NCBI GenBank assembly: GCA_016719465.1
Contig: JADJYY010000013.1
Coordinates: 1 to 64,000 of the forward strand
DNA length: 64,000 bases
Reading direction: 5' to 3'
DNA from: Hydrogenophilales bacterium
GTDB lineage: Bacteria > Pseudomonadota > Gammaproteobacteria > Burkholderiales > Thiobacillaceae
The notes under the pieces: model-generated
Databases searched by the model: none
What the model saw: only the letters and a program-made list of their open reading frames with translations
What the model was told of the DNA's origin: nothing
Program-made: the position numbers and the translations under genes
Shown: one piece after another, positions 22,510 through 31,423 of the stretch
Layout of the letters: every line of letters starts with the position of its first letter
Numbering within the stretch: position 1 is the first letter of the stretch

Positions 22510-24882
22510 TCAGAACACGTTGCCGAGCTGGAATTGGAAGACTTGTTCCTCCTCGTCATCTTCCGCGTTGAGGGGTTTGGCGAGGGACATCTTGATGGGC
22601 CCCATGGGCGAGTACCAGAGCACCGCCAGGCCGGCGGAATAGCGCATGTCCGAGAAGGAAAGCTTGTCGTAGCGATCGAACTCGTCTCCAGGACCGGCCA
22701 CGGCGCCGATGTCCACGAAGGTGGAGAGCCGCACCGAACGGTCGTTGCCCATGCCCGGGAAGGGGAACATGACTTCGGCGTTGCCGACCACGCGGGTGTC
22801 GCCGCCGATGGAGAAGATCTCGCCATCCTGGTTCAGGGCCTTCGGGCCCAGGGCGCCGGTATCGAAACCACGCACCGAGCCGATGCCGCCGGCGAAGAAG
22901 TTGCGGAACAGGGGCAGGGTGGGACTGTCGCCATAGCCGTCGCCGATGCCGATCTCGCCGTTGAGCAGGAGGCTGACGTTCCGGGACAGGGATTTGATCC
23001 ACTGGTACTGGTAGTTGAGCTTGTAGTACTCGAGGTCGCCAAGCGGCGTGCCAAGTTCGAGGGCCACGCGCTGGTAGGTGCCCTTGGTGGGGTACATCAG
23101 GCTATCCCGCGTATCCCGGGCCCAGCCCACCTCCATGCGCACGGTATTCATGTCGGTGGTACAGCCCGTCTTGGGATTGAGGGCGAGTTGCCCCTGGCAG
23201 GACGAGGAGTACTGGGCGGCGTATTTGTAATACACGTCGGGCGCCTCGGGATTGATGTCAAGGGTGACATCCTCGTAGGCGAAGCCGAAGTTGATCGTAT
23301 CCTTTTCGCTGATGGGCACGCCAAAACGCATGCCGATACCCATGGTGTCGGTGTCGTAGTCCGCCACGCTGTCCAGCTCGGAGGTATCCACCTTGCGCTT
23401 GTAGATGTCGTAGCCCAGGCTGATGCCATCCGGGGTGAAATAGGGGTTGGTGAAGGACAGGGCATAGACCTGGTTGACGCTGCCGCTGTTGATCTGGAGG
23501 GAAAGCCGGTTGCCGCTGCCGAACAGGTTGTTCTGGGAGATGGAGCCGGAAAGGACCACGCCATCCGAGTTGGAGAAACCGGCACCCAGCAGGATGTTGC
23601 CGGTGGGCTGCTCGGTGACGCTGACATTGATGTCCACCTGGTCCGTCGTCCCGGGAACCGGGGGGGTTTCCAGGCTGGTTTCCTTGAAGTAGCCCAGGCG
23701 TTCCACCCGTTCCCGGGAGCGGGTGATCTTGTCGGCGGCATACCAGGCGCCTTCGATCTGGCGCATCTCCCGACGCACCACTTCGTCCTTGGTCTTGGTA
23801 TTGCCCGTGACGTTGACGCGCCGGACGTGGACCTTGCGGCCCGGATCCACCAGGAAGGTGAAGCTGGCCGTGCGCTTTTCCTTGTCGATTTCGGGCGCGG
23901 CGTTGACGTTGGCGAAGGCATAGCCGTCGTTGCCCAGGCGGTCGCCGATCTTCTTGGAGGATTCGTTGAGTTTTTCCCGGGAGAAATGCTCGCCGGGCTT
24001 CAGGGTGACCAGCGCCTTCAATTCCGCTTCCGGAACGGGCAATTCACCGGCCAGGCGGAATTCGGAGACGGTGTACTTCTCGCCCTCGTTCAGGTTGATG
24101 GTGATGTAGATGTCTTTCTTGTCCGGCGTGATGGAGACCTGGGTGGAGTCGATCTTGAATTCCAGGTAGCCCAGGTTCAGATAGTGGGATCGCAGGGTTT
24201 CCAGATCGCCGGCGAGCTTCTGCTTGGAATACTGGTCGTTCTTGGTCCACCAGGTCATCCAGCCGGGCGTGCTCAGGTTGAGCAGCTTGAGCAACTCCTT
24301 TTCCTTGAAGGCCTTGGCGCCGACGAGGTTGATGGCCCGGATCTTGGCGATTTCACCTTCCGTGACATCGAAATTCACCGCGACCCGGTTGCGCTCCAGA
24401 GGCGTCGAGGTGGCCTTGACCTGGACCGCGTACATGCCGCGGTTGAAATACTGGCGCTTGAGTTCCTGTTCGGCCTTGTCCAGCAAGGCCTTGTCCAGGA
24501 TCCGGCCTTCCGCCAGGCCCAGATCCTTCAGGCCCTTCTTCATGTCGTCCTTGGGAAACTCCTTCAGACCGGAGAAGTCGACGCTGGCGATGCCCGGCCG
24601 CTCTTCCACCGTGACGATGAGCACCTGGTTGCTGGTCTCCAGGCGCACATCCTTGAAGAAACCCGTGGCATACAACGCCTTGATGGCTTCCGAGGCCTTT
24701 TCCGGGGTCAGCGTCTCGCCCACCTTGACGGGCAGATAGCTGAATACCGTGCCGGCTTCGGTGCGCTGGATTCCCTCGACACGGATATCCTTGATCTGGA
24801 AGGCATCGAACGCTTGGGCTTGGGCGGCGAACAGGGCGAGGGCGAGCAGGCTGGGACGAAAGGAAAACATGGGAGCGGTCAC
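22510..24882 (-). CDS. bamA: Outer membrane protein assembly factor BamA
   Basis: 790 residues with a signal peptide ending near AQAQA. Five POTRA domains run to about residue 420 (starting FQIKDIRVEGIQR; also VRRVNVTGNTKTKDEVVRREMRQ). The C-terminal beta barrel includes the conserved VRGFDTGALGP (the VRGF motif in loop L6) and ends with QLGNVF, the terminal Phe typical of outer-membrane proteins. It inserts beta-barrel proteins into the outer membrane. It overlaps the end of rseP by four bases. Confidence 0.97.
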   Translation of the reverse strand: MTAPMFSFRPSLLALALFAAQAQAFDAFQIKDIRVEGIQRTEAGTVFSYLPVKVGETLTPEKASEAIKALYATGFFKDVRLETSNQVLIVTVEERPGIASVDFSGLKEFPKDDMKKGLKDLGLAEGRILDKALLDKAEQELKRQYFNRGMYAVQVKATSTPLERNRVAVNFDVTEGEIAKIRAINLVGAKAFKEKELLKLLNLSTPGWMTWWTKNDQYSKQKLAGDLETLRSHYLNLGYLEFKIDSTQVSITPDKKDIYITINLNEGEKYTVSEFRLAGELPVPEAELKALVTLKPGEHFSREKLNESSKKIGDRLGNDGYAFANVNAAPEIDKEKRTASFTFLVDPGRKVHVRRVNVTGNTKTKDEVVRREMRQIEGAWYAADKITRSRERVERLGYFKETSLETPPVPGTTDQVDINVSVTEQPTGNILLGAGFSNSDGVVLSGSISQNNLFGSGNRLSLQINSGSVNQVYALSFTNPYFTPDGISLGYDIYKRKVDTSELDSVADYDTDTMGIGMRFGVPISEKDTINFGFAYEDVTLDINPEAPDVYYKYAAQYSSSCQGQLALNPKTGCTTDMNTVRMEVGWARDTRDSLMYPTKGTYQRVALELGTPLGDLEYYKLNYQYQWIKSLSRNVSLLLNGEIGIGDGYGDSPTLPLFRNFFAGGIGSVRGFDTGALGPKALNQDGEIFSIGGDTRVVGNAEVMFPFPGMGNDRSVRLSTFVDIGAVAGPGDEFDRYDKLSFSDMRYSAGLAVLWYSPMGPIKMSLAKPLNAEDDEEEQVFQFQLGNVF

Positions 24883-26228
24883 CCGACGAAGAGTCGCTGT
24901 AGATCGTTATAAAGGGCAAAAAACATGAGCAGGGTCAGGAGGCCGATGCCGATTTTCTGGCCGATTTCCTGAACTTGCTCGGAAACGGGCCTGCCAGTAA
25001 GAAATTCGGCGAAATAATACAGCAAGTGCCCCCCATCCAGTAGCGGCACGGGCAGCAGATTGAGCACGCCCAGGCTGACGCTGACCAGGGCGAGAAAGGC
25101 GATGAAGGATGCCGCGCCGGTGGCCGCCGACTGGCCGGCGTAGTCGGCGATGGTGATGGGGCCGGACAGGTTCTTGAGGGAAACCTGGCCGATGAGCATG
25201 CGGCCCAGCATTTCCAGGCTGAACACCGACAGATCCCAGGTGCGCGTGATCGCCCGGGTCAGGGCTTCCCAGGGACCATAGCGGGCCTCGCCCTGGTATT
25301 TCGCCAGTTCGGCCATGTCCAGCCTGGGCGCCGCGCCGATGCGGCCCACCGTTTGCCCCCCCTCGTTGATGCTTGCCGGGATGAGCGTCAATTCAATCGC
25401 CCGGCCCTGGCGTTCGACCTGGAAGCGCCGGGGCTTCCCCGGCGCGGCCCTGACCAGGGCCACCACCTGTTCCCATTGCGCCACCGGGCGGTCATCGATG
25501 GCGAGGATCAGATCACCCTGCCGCAGGCCGGATCGGGCCGCCACGCCATCGGGGGCGAGATCGCCCAGAACGGCGGGGAGGGGCGGCCGGTAACGTTGCA
25601 GGCCCAGGGCGGCAAGGGGAGCCTGGTCGAAACTGGCATCACGCTCGCTGACGGTGAGGGTGCGGTAGGACAGATGGCCCTTGTCGTCGAGGGTATCGAC
25701 CCGCAACTGGGCATTGCCGATGGCATGGCGCAGCGCGAGCCAATGCAGGTCCTGGAAGCTTTCCACGGGCTCGCCGTTGACCGCGGTCACGGTTTCGCCC
25801 GAGCGTATCCCCGCCAGGGCCGCCGGGGTCCCGGCGGGAGGTTCGCCCAACACCGGTTTCAGGGTGGGAACCCCGGTCATGAAGAGTCCCCAGAACAGCA
25901 GGATGGCCAGCAGGAAATTGGCCAGGGGGCCCGCCGCGACAATGGCGGCGCGGGCGGCCAGCGGCTTGCGGTTGAAGGCGCCGGCGAGTTGCTCCGGAGG
26001 AACCGGGGCTTCCCGCTCGTCCAGCATCTTCACGTAGCCCCCCAGGGGGATGGCCGAAAGCGCCCATTCGGTGCCCTGCCGGTCCTCGCGCCGGGCGATG
26101 ACCTTGCCGAAACCCACGGAAAAGCGCAGCACCTTCACCCCGGCCAGGCGGGCCACCAGATAGTGTCCGAACTCGTGAAAAACGATGAGGATGGCCAGGG
26201 TGGCCAGGAAGGCGAGCAGCGTGGTCAT
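24879..26228 (-). CDS. rseP: Site-2 metalloprotease RseP
   Basis: 449 residues. The zinc-binding HEFGH is at residues 18-22 in the first membrane helix and the LDGGHLLYY motif is in the third. Two PDZ domains lie between (about 115-300; GEPPAGTPAALAGIRSGETV and VAARSGLRQGDLILAIDD). It cleaves membrane proteins such as anti-sigma-E in the inner membrane, linking envelope stress to the neighbouring bamA and skp. Start ATG overlaps the dxr stop by four bases. Confidence 0.95.
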   Translation of the reverse strand: MTTLLAFLATLAILIVFHEFGHYLVARLAGVKVLRFSVGFGKVIARREDRQGTEWALSAIPLGGYVKMLDEREAPVPPEQLAGAFNRKPLAARAAIVAAGPLANFLLAILLFWGLFMTGVPTLKPVLGEPPAGTPAALAGIRSGETVTAVNGEPVESFQDLHWLALRHAIGNAQLRVDTLDDKGHLSYRTLTVSERDASFDQAPLAALGLQRYRPPLPAVLGDLAPDGVAARSGLRQGDLILAIDDRPVAQWEQVVALVRAAPGKPRRFQVERQGRAIELTLIPASINEGGQTVGRIGAAPRLDMAELAKYQGEARYGPWEALTRAITRTWDLSVFSLEMLGRMLIGQVSLKNLSGPITIADYAGQSAATGAASFIAFLALVSVSLGVLNLLPVPLLDGGHLLYYFAEFLTGRPVSEQVQEIGQKIGIGLLTLLMFFALYNDLQRLFVG

Positions 26229-27412
26229 GCCCGGCAGACGTCGGCGCCGGCGATGAGTTCCCGCGCGGCGACGCGGGCCAGCCCATCCGCCGCCATGAGA
26301 TCGTCCAGGGAATCCGCCGGCTGGCCCGACAGGCGTTGCAGCACGCCATCCAGGGTGGCGGCGATGCTCAGATAGGGGATGCGCCGGTCCAGGAAGGCCG
26401 CCACGACTTCCTCATTGGCGGCATTGAGTATGGCCGGCGCCGCGCCCCCCGCCGCCAGGGCCTGATAGGCCAGGCCCAGGCAGGGAAAGCGCCGCAGATC
26501 CGGGTTTTCGAAGGTCAGGGTGCCGATCCTGGCCAGGTCCAGCCAGTTGACGCCGGCTTCCACCCGCTCGGGGTAGGCGAGGGAATGGGCGATGGGCGTG
26601 CGCATGTCCGGGTTGGAGAGCTGGGCCAGCACGGAGCCATCCAGGTACTCCACCATGGAATGGATGATGCTCTGGGGATGGATGACGACCTCGATCTGAT
26701 CGGGCCGGGCATTGAACAGCCAGCGCGCCTCGATCACTTCCAGGCCCTTGTTCATCATGGTGGCGGAGTCCACCGAGATCTTCCTGCCCATGACCCAGTT
26801 GGGATGGGCCACGGCTTCCTCCGGCGTGATGTCCTTCAGGGTAGCCAGCTCTCGGGTACGGAACGGCCCGCCGGAGGCGGTGAGCAGGATGCGGCGCACG
26901 CCGTGGGTGGACGGGTTGCCGTCGTAGCCCGCCGGCATGGACTGGAACACCGCGTTGTGCTCGGAGTCGATGGGCAGGAGCGTCGCGCCATGTTCCTTGA
27001 CGGCTTCCATGAAGAAGCGGCCGGCCATGACCAAGGTCTCTTTGTTGGCCAGCAGCACCCGCTTGCCGGCGCGGGCGGCGGCCAGGGCGGGGCGCAGTCC
27101 GGCTGCGCCGACGATGGCGGCCATGACGCTGTCCACCTCGGGCAGGGCGGAGACGAATTCCAGGGCTTCCAGGCCCGCCAGCACCTCGGTCTCGCCGCCG
27201 GCCAGCAGGGCGCGCAGGGCGCCCGCCTTGTCGTCGTCCAGCACCACGGCATAGCGCGGGTGGAACTGGCGGCATTGTTGGGCCAGCTTGTCGATCTGGT
27301 TCTGTCCGGTGAGGGCGATCACCCGGAATTTGTCCGGGTGGCGGGACACCACGTCGAGGGTGTTGACGCCGATGGTGCCAGTGGCGCCCAGGACGGTCAG
27401 GTTATGTCGCAT
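26225..27412 (-). CDS. dxr: 1-deoxy-D-xylulose 5-phosphate reductoisomerase
   Basis: 395 residues. NADPH site LGATGTIGVNTLDVV at the N-terminus; metal and substrate segment PIDSEHNAVFQ, LTASGGPFRT, HPNWVMGRKISVDSATMMNKGLE, and the C-terminal FLDRRIPYLSIA. It makes 2-C-methyl-D-erythritol 4-phosphate, the committed step of the MEP isoprenoid pathway, feeding the uppS product in the same operon. A 102-base gap separates it from cdsA, in which I see no hairpin of note. Confidence 0.97.
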   Translation of the reverse strand: MRHNLTVLGATGTIGVNTLDVVSRHPDKFRVIALTGQNQIDKLAQQCRQFHPRYAVVLDDDKAGALRALLAGGETEVLAGLEALEFVSALPEVDSVMAAIVGAAGLRPALAAARAGKRVLLANKETLVMAGRFFMEAVKEHGATLLPIDSEHNAVFQSMPAGYDGNPSTHGVRRILLTASGGPFRTRELATLKDITPEEAVAHPNWVMGRKISVDSATMMNKGLEVIEARWLFNARPDQIEVVIHPQSIIHSMVEYLDGSVLAQLSNPDMRTPIAHSLAYPERVEAGVNWLDLARIGTLTFENPDLRRFPCLGLAYQALAAGGAAPAILNAANEEVVAAFLDRRIPYLSIAATLDGVLQRLSGQPADSLDDLMAADGLARVAARELIAGADVCRA

Positions 27413-27514
27413 GTGCGCTCGATGCTGGATGGTTGATGGACTGAGCGCGCGCGGCGGCGACCGAATCGCGGGTTTGCCGCTTTCCGCCCCAGGTTTTCCG
27501 CTGTCGGAGAAGAC

Positions 27515-28306
27515 TCATTTCAGCCATATCCAGAGCAGGGTGGCGATGGGAAGCACCGCGCTCAGGCTGTCGATGCGGTCCAGGATGCCGCCGTGGCCGG
27601 GCAGCAGGTTGCCGCTGTCCTTGATGCCGGCCTGCCGCTTGAGGGCGCTTTCGAACAGGTCGCCCAGGACGGAAAGCACAAACAGCACCCAGAACGCCGC
27701 CAGCACCCGGGGCAGACACGCCAAACCGCAGGTATCGGGCGTGGCGAAATGCACGACGAGGCCATACAGGGTCACCGCCAGCCCGGCACCGATGGCGCCT
27801 TCCCAGGTTTTCCCCGGACTGATGGCCGGGGCAAGCTTGTGCCTGCCGAAGCGCCGGCCGGAAAAATAGGCGGCGCTGTCGGCAATGATCACAATACCCA
27901 CCACGACCAGCAGCAGATCCGGGCTTTCGCCGCGCAATTTCACCATGGCCAGGTGGGTGGGAATCAGGACGATGGCGCCCAGCAGCAGATGCATGGCACG
28001 GGAGCGAATCGCCACGCCTCGGGCCAGGAGAATGGGCGCCAGCAGCCAGAAAGCCAGGGCGGGATAATAGGGCTCGACACGATCGGGGGCCGCCACGGCC
28101 ACGCCCAGGCTGGCCAGACTGAGCAGGCCGGCGTAGAGGAACGCGTGGGGACGTCCGAGACCGGCCATGCCGGCCCATTCCCTGGCCGCCAACAGCAGCA
28201 CCAGGCCCGTCAACCCGATCCAGACACCGGTCGGCGCGAGATACAACGCGGCCAGGAATCCGCCGATCAGCGGTATGGCGGTGGTGATCCGTGTCCTAAC
28301 GCTCAA
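27515..28306 (-). CDS. cdsA: Phosphatidate cytidylyltransferase
   Basis: 263 residues from TTG 28306, chosen because the protein opens LSVRTRITTAIPL as in related CdsA and the TTG overlaps the uppS end by 11 bases; the frame extends further with no better start. Seven to eight membrane helices are evident. The signature near the end reads SVLGDLFESALKRQAGIKDSG followed by LPGHGGILDRIDSL. It forms CDP-diacylglycerol for phospholipid synthesis at the inner membrane. Confidence 0.95.
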   Translation of the reverse strand: MSVRTRITTAIPLIGGFLAALYLAPTGVWIGLTGLVLLLAAREWAGMAGLGRPHAFLYAGLLSLASLGVAVAAPDRVEPYYPALAFWLLAPILLARGVAIRSRAMHLLLGAIVLIPTHLAMVKLRGESPDLLLVVVGIVIIADSAAYFSGRRFGRHKLAPAISPGKTWEGAIGAGLAVTLYGLVVHFATPDTCGLACLPRVLAAFWVLFVLSVLGDLFESALKRQAGIKDSGNLLPGHGGILDRIDSLSAVLPIATLLWIWLK

Positions 28307-29048
28307 GGAGTTGCTCGCTGGTGCGTCCGAAACGGCGCTCGCGTTTCTGGTAGGAGGCGATGGCCAGATCCAGCGCCTTGCCATCGAAGTCCGGCCACAG
28401 CGTGTCCGTGAAGTAGAGCTCGGCATAAGCCAGTTGCCAGAGCAGGAAGTTGCTGATGCGCTGTTCCCCGCCGGTGCGGATGAACAGATCGGGTTCCGGC
28501 GCATAGGCCAGGGTCAGGTAGGCCGCCAACCCATCCTCGGTCAACTCGTCCTGGCCGGGGTTGTCCCCGCGCCAGCGGTTCACGGCATTGAGGATGTCCC
28601 AGCGGCCGCCGTAATTGGCGCACACCGTGAGGGTCAGCCTGGCGTTGTCCAGGGTACGGGCCTCGCCCTGGGCGATCAGGTCCCGCAGCCGCTGGTCGAA
28701 ACGGGACAAGTCCCCCACCACCTTGAGGCACACACCGTTGCGGTGCATCTTGTCCACTTCCCGTTCCAGGGCCATGACGAACAGTTCCATCAGACGGTTG
28801 ACCTCGTCCTGGGGGCGGCGCCAGTTCTCGGAACTGAAGGCGAACAGGGTCAGGTAGCCGATGCCGCGTCGGATGCAGGCCTCGACGATGTCGCGTACCC
28901 GCTCCACACCCTGGGCATGCCCGGCGACCCGGGGCATGAGGCGCTTTTTCGCCCAGCGGCCGTTGCCGTCCATGATGATGGCCACATGGCGGGGAACGGC
29001 GGCGGCTTCGGGAATGTCCGCCGTGGAACTGAAGAAGCGTTTGATCAT
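28296..29048 (-). CDS. uppS: Undecaprenyl diphosphate synthase
   Basis: 250 residues. Motifs: IIMDGNGRWAKKR with the catalytic Asp, AHAQG-type GHAQGVERVRDIV, LFAFSSENWRRP, and the C-terminal DLFIRTGGEQRISNFLLWQLAYAELYF. It condenses eight isopentenyl units onto farnesyl diphosphate to make the carrier lipid for peptidoglycan and O-antigen. It is coupled to cdsA downstream; a heptamer repeat element separates it from frr. Confidence 0.97.
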   Translation of the reverse strand: MIKRFFSSTADIPEAAAVPRHVAIIMDGNGRWAKKRLMPRVAGHAQGVERVRDIVEACIRRGIGYLTLFAFSSENWRRPQDEVNRLMELFVMALEREVDKMHRNGVCLKVVGDLSRFDQRLRDLIAQGEARTLDNARLTLTVCANYGGRWDILNAVNRWRGDNPGQDELTEDGLAAYLTLAYAPEPDLFIRTGGEQRISNFLLWQLAYAELYFTDTLWPDFDGKALDLAIASYQKRERRFGRTSEQLLER

Positions 29049-29058
29049 TTGACCCCGG

Positions 29059-29128
29059 TTGTCAGTTGGCAGTCATCAGTCGTCAGTCACCAGTAAAAGC
29101 TGCCAACTGCCTACTGCCAACTGGCTAC
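29059..29128. repeat. Inverted repeat with seven-base period (NNNNCAG / TGCCAAC)
   Basis: Read in sevens the element is TTGTCAG, TTGGCAG, TCATCAG, TCGTCAG, TCACCAG, TAAAAGC, TGCCAAC, TGCCTAC, TGCCAAC, TGGCTAC. The left and right halves are inverted (GTTGGCAGT against ACTGCCAAC). It occupies nearly the whole gap between uppS and frr in the operon, and has the same architecture as the elements at 13641 and 19641. Confidence 0.85.
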
Positions 29129-29132
29129 TTTC

Positions 29133-29690
29133 TCATACGGCCATCAGATCCTTTTCCTTTTCCGCCAGGTACTTGTCCATCTCGACGATGTGCTTGTCGG
29201 TGAGTTTCTGAATTTCGTCCTGGGCGCGACGTTCGTCGTCCTCGCTGATCTCGTGCTTCTTGAGCAGTTCCTTCAGGTGGGCGATGGCGTCGCGGCGGAT
29301 GTTGCGCACGGCCACCTTGCCGTTCTCGGCCTCGCCGCGCACCAGCTTGACCAGTTCCTTGCGGCGCTCCTCGGTGAGGGGGGGCATGGGCACGCGGATG
29401 AGCTCGCCGATGGTGGCGGGATTGAGGCCCAGGTCGGCGTCGCGGATGGCTTTCTCCACCTTGCCCACCATGTTCTTTTCCCAGGGCTGCACACCCAGAG
29501 TATGGGCATCCACCACGGAGATATTGGCGACCTGGCTGACCAGGGTCGGGGTACCGTAGTAGTCCACCTTGACGTGGTCCAGGATGCCGGTGTGGGCGCG
29601 GCCGGTGCGAACCTTGCCGAAATCGGCGCGCAGGGCCTCGACGGATTTCTTCATCTTGTCCTCGGCGGACTTCTTGATGTCGGCGATCAT
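29133..29690 (-). CDS. frr: Ribosome recycling factor
   Basis: 185 residues, standard length. It opens MIADIKKSAEDKMKKSVEALRADFGKVRTGRAH and shows the RRF features VDYYGTPTLVSQVANI, GLNPATIGELIRVPMPPLTEERR and a C-terminal helix DKYLAEKEKDLMAV. With EF-G it splits post-termination ribosomes. It lies 38 bases after pyrH in the rpsB-tsf-pyrH-frr cluster, a conserved bacterial order. Confidence 0.98.
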   Translation of the reverse strand: MIADIKKSAEDKMKKSVEALRADFGKVRTGRAHTGILDHVKVDYYGTPTLVSQVANISVVDAHTLGVQPWEKNMVGKVEKAIRDADLGLNPATIGELIRVPMPPLTEERRKELVKLVRGEAENGKVAVRNIRRDAIAHLKELLKKHEISEDDERRAQDEIQKLTDKHIVEMDKYLAEKEKDLMAV

Positions 29691-29728
29691 CTTTGTCTCC
29701 TGATTTCAGGAACGGTTGCGAAAGGCGC

Positions 29729-30439
29729 TTACAGCACCACGCGGGTGCCTTCCGGCTCGCCCATGACCACGCGCCTGAGCGCGCCAGGCTTGAAGATGCT
29801 GAACACGGCCAGGGGCAGTTTCTGCTCCCGGCACAGGGCGAAGGCGGCGGTATCCAGCACCCCCAGGTTGCGGGCGATGGCCTCGTCGAAGGTGAGGCTG
29901 TCGTAGCGGGTGGCCGTGGGGTCCTTCTTGGGGTCGGCGGTGTAGACGCCATCCACCTTGGTGGCCTTGAGCATCAGGTCGGCGCCGATCTCCGCGCCAC
30001 GCAGGGCCGAGGCGGTATCGGTGGTGAAGAAGGGATTGCCGGTACCGCCGCCGAAGATCACCACCCGGCCGGCGGCCAGGTGGCGCACCGCGCTATCCCG
30101 CTCGAACGGCTCGCCCACGTGGGCGATGGTCACCGCGGTCTGCACCCGGGCTTCGACGCCGGCGGCCATCAGCGCATCCTTCAGGGCCAGGGCGTTCATG
30201 ACCGTGGCCAGCATGCCCATGGAATCGGCGGTGGCCCGGTCCATCCCGGACAGGGCGCCGGTGGCGCCCCGGAACAGGTTGCCGCCGCCCACCACGATGC
30301 CCACCTCGGTGCCCATCTCCACCACTTCCTTGATCTGCCCGACGATGCCGGCCATGGTCTCGGCGTTGTAGCCGAAGGCGTCGGGGCCCATCAGGGCCTC
30401 GCCGGACAGTTTCAGCAGGATCCTGGTGATGGCGGCCAT
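29729..30439 (-). CDS. pyrH: Uridylate kinase
   Basis: 236 residues. Amino-acid-kinase fold: RILLKLSGEALMG at the N-terminus, VVGGGNLFRG, AVTIAHVGEPFERDSAVRHL, IFGGGTGNPFFTTDTASALR and KATKVDGVYTADPKKDPTA. It phosphorylates UMP to UDP as a hexamer regulated by GTP and UTP. It sits 15 bases after tsf, so it is expressed with the translation factors. Confidence 0.98.
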   Translation of the reverse strand: MAAITRILLKLSGEALMGPDAFGYNAETMAGIVGQIKEVVEMGTEVGIVVGGGNLFRGATGALSGMDRATADSMGMLATVMNALALKDALMAAGVEARVQTAVTIAHVGEPFERDSAVRHLAAGRVVIFGGGTGNPFFTTDTASALRGAEIGADLMLKATKVDGVYTADPKKDPTATRYDSLTFDEAIARNLGVLDTAAFALCREQKLPLAVFSIFKPGALRRVVMGEPEGTRVVL

Positions 30440-30454
30440 GGCGGCTTACGCCAA

Positions 30455-31327
30455 CTAGATTTTCGAGGCGGCAGCCACTTCCGCGGCGAAGTCGGAAACC
30501 TTCTTCTCGATGCCTTCGCCGACGATGAACATGCTGAAGCCGTGGCACTGGGAACCCTTGGACTTCAGCACCTGCTCCACGGTCTGCTTGTCGTCCTTGA
30601 CGAAGGGCTGGGACAGCAGGGTGACTTCCTTGAGGAACTTCTGCACCGTGCCTTCGGCGATCTTTTCCAGCATGGCTTCCGGCTTGCCGGCTTCCTTGGC
30701 CTTCTCGATGGCGACGCGGCGCTCGGTGTCGATGAGGTTCTGGGACACGCCGGAAGCGTCCAGGGACTTGGGCTTGGAGGCGGCGATGTGCATGGCGATG
30801 TCCTTGGCGATGGCCTCGTCGCCGGAGACGTCGACCAGGACGCCGATCTTGCTGCCGTGGATGTAGCTGGCGAACTTGCCGGTGGCGTTCAGGCGCACGA
30901 AACGGCGCACGGACATGTTCTCGCCGATCTTGCCCACCAGTTCGGTGCGCGTTTCCTCGACGGTCTTGCCGTTGTAGGGCAGGGCGGAGAGGGCGGCCAC
31001 GTCGGCGGGGTTCTGCTTCAGGACCATGTCGGCCAGGGCGCGGGTCAGGGCCAGGAAGTCGTCGTTCTTGGCGACGAAGTCGGTCTCGCAGTTCACTTCC
31101 ACCATGGCGGCGGTCTTGCCGTCAGGGCTGATGTTGATGGCGACCACGCCTTCGGCGGCGACGCGGCCGGCGCTCTTGGCGGCCTTGTTGCCGAAGCGCA
31201 CGCGCAGGATTTCCTCCGCCTTCTGCATGTCGCCGGCGGCCTCGGTGAGGGCCTTCTTGCAGTCCATCATGGGGGCGTCGGTGCGCTCGCGCAGTTCCTT
31301 CACCATGGATGCGGTGATTTCCGCCAT
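30455..31327 (-). CDS. tsf: Elongation factor Ts
   Basis: 290 residues. The N-terminal UBA-like domain includes LRERTDAPMMDCKKAL, and the core begins with the family-specific NCETDFVAKNDDF. The rest shows the two dimerisation subdomains and a coiled-coil region (VAIEKAKEAGKPEAMLEKIAEG). It exchanges GDP for GTP on EF-Tu. A terminator-like hairpin lies between rpsB and tsf, so its level may be set by partial read-through. Confidence 0.98.
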   Translation of the reverse strand: MAEITASMVKELRERTDAPMMDCKKALTEAAGDMQKAEEILRVRFGNKAAKSAGRVAAEGVVAINISPDGKTAAMVEVNCETDFVAKNDDFLALTRALADMVLKQNPADVAALSALPYNGKTVEETRTELVGKIGENMSVRRFVRLNATGKFASYIHGSKIGVLVDVSGDEAIAKDIAMHIAASKPKSLDASGVSQNLIDTERRVAIEKAKEAGKPEAMLEKIAEGTVQKFLKEVTLLSQPFVKDDKQTVEQVLKSKGSQCHGFSMFIVGEGIEKKVSDFAAEVAAASKI

Positions 31328-31351
31328 GTCAAATCTCCTGTTTTCCGTATT

Positions 31352-31378
31352 GAAAAACGCCCCGATGGGCGGGGCGTC
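31352..31378 (-). terminator. Attenuator-like hairpin between rpsB and tsf
   Basis: On the minus strand GACGCCCCGCCCATCGGGGCG folds into a GC-rich stem with a short loop and is followed by TTTTTC. It starts about 45 bases after the rpsB stop. Partial terminators at this place are known in other bacteria and would lower tsf relative to rpsB. Confidence 0.8.
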
Positions 31379-31423
31379 ATGAAATTCCTATGACGACCGG
31401 ACCTTGCGGCGACCGGTCCTCGA

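Noticed and set aside
22374..24912. 810-codon plus-strand frame opposite bamA
   Set aside because: bamA has POTRA domains, the VRGF loop and a terminal Phe; the opposite frame is a shadow.
13641..29128. Heptamer repeats as a CRISPR-like array
   Set aside because: The units are seven bases, contiguous, inverted in the second half, with no spacers and no cas genes.
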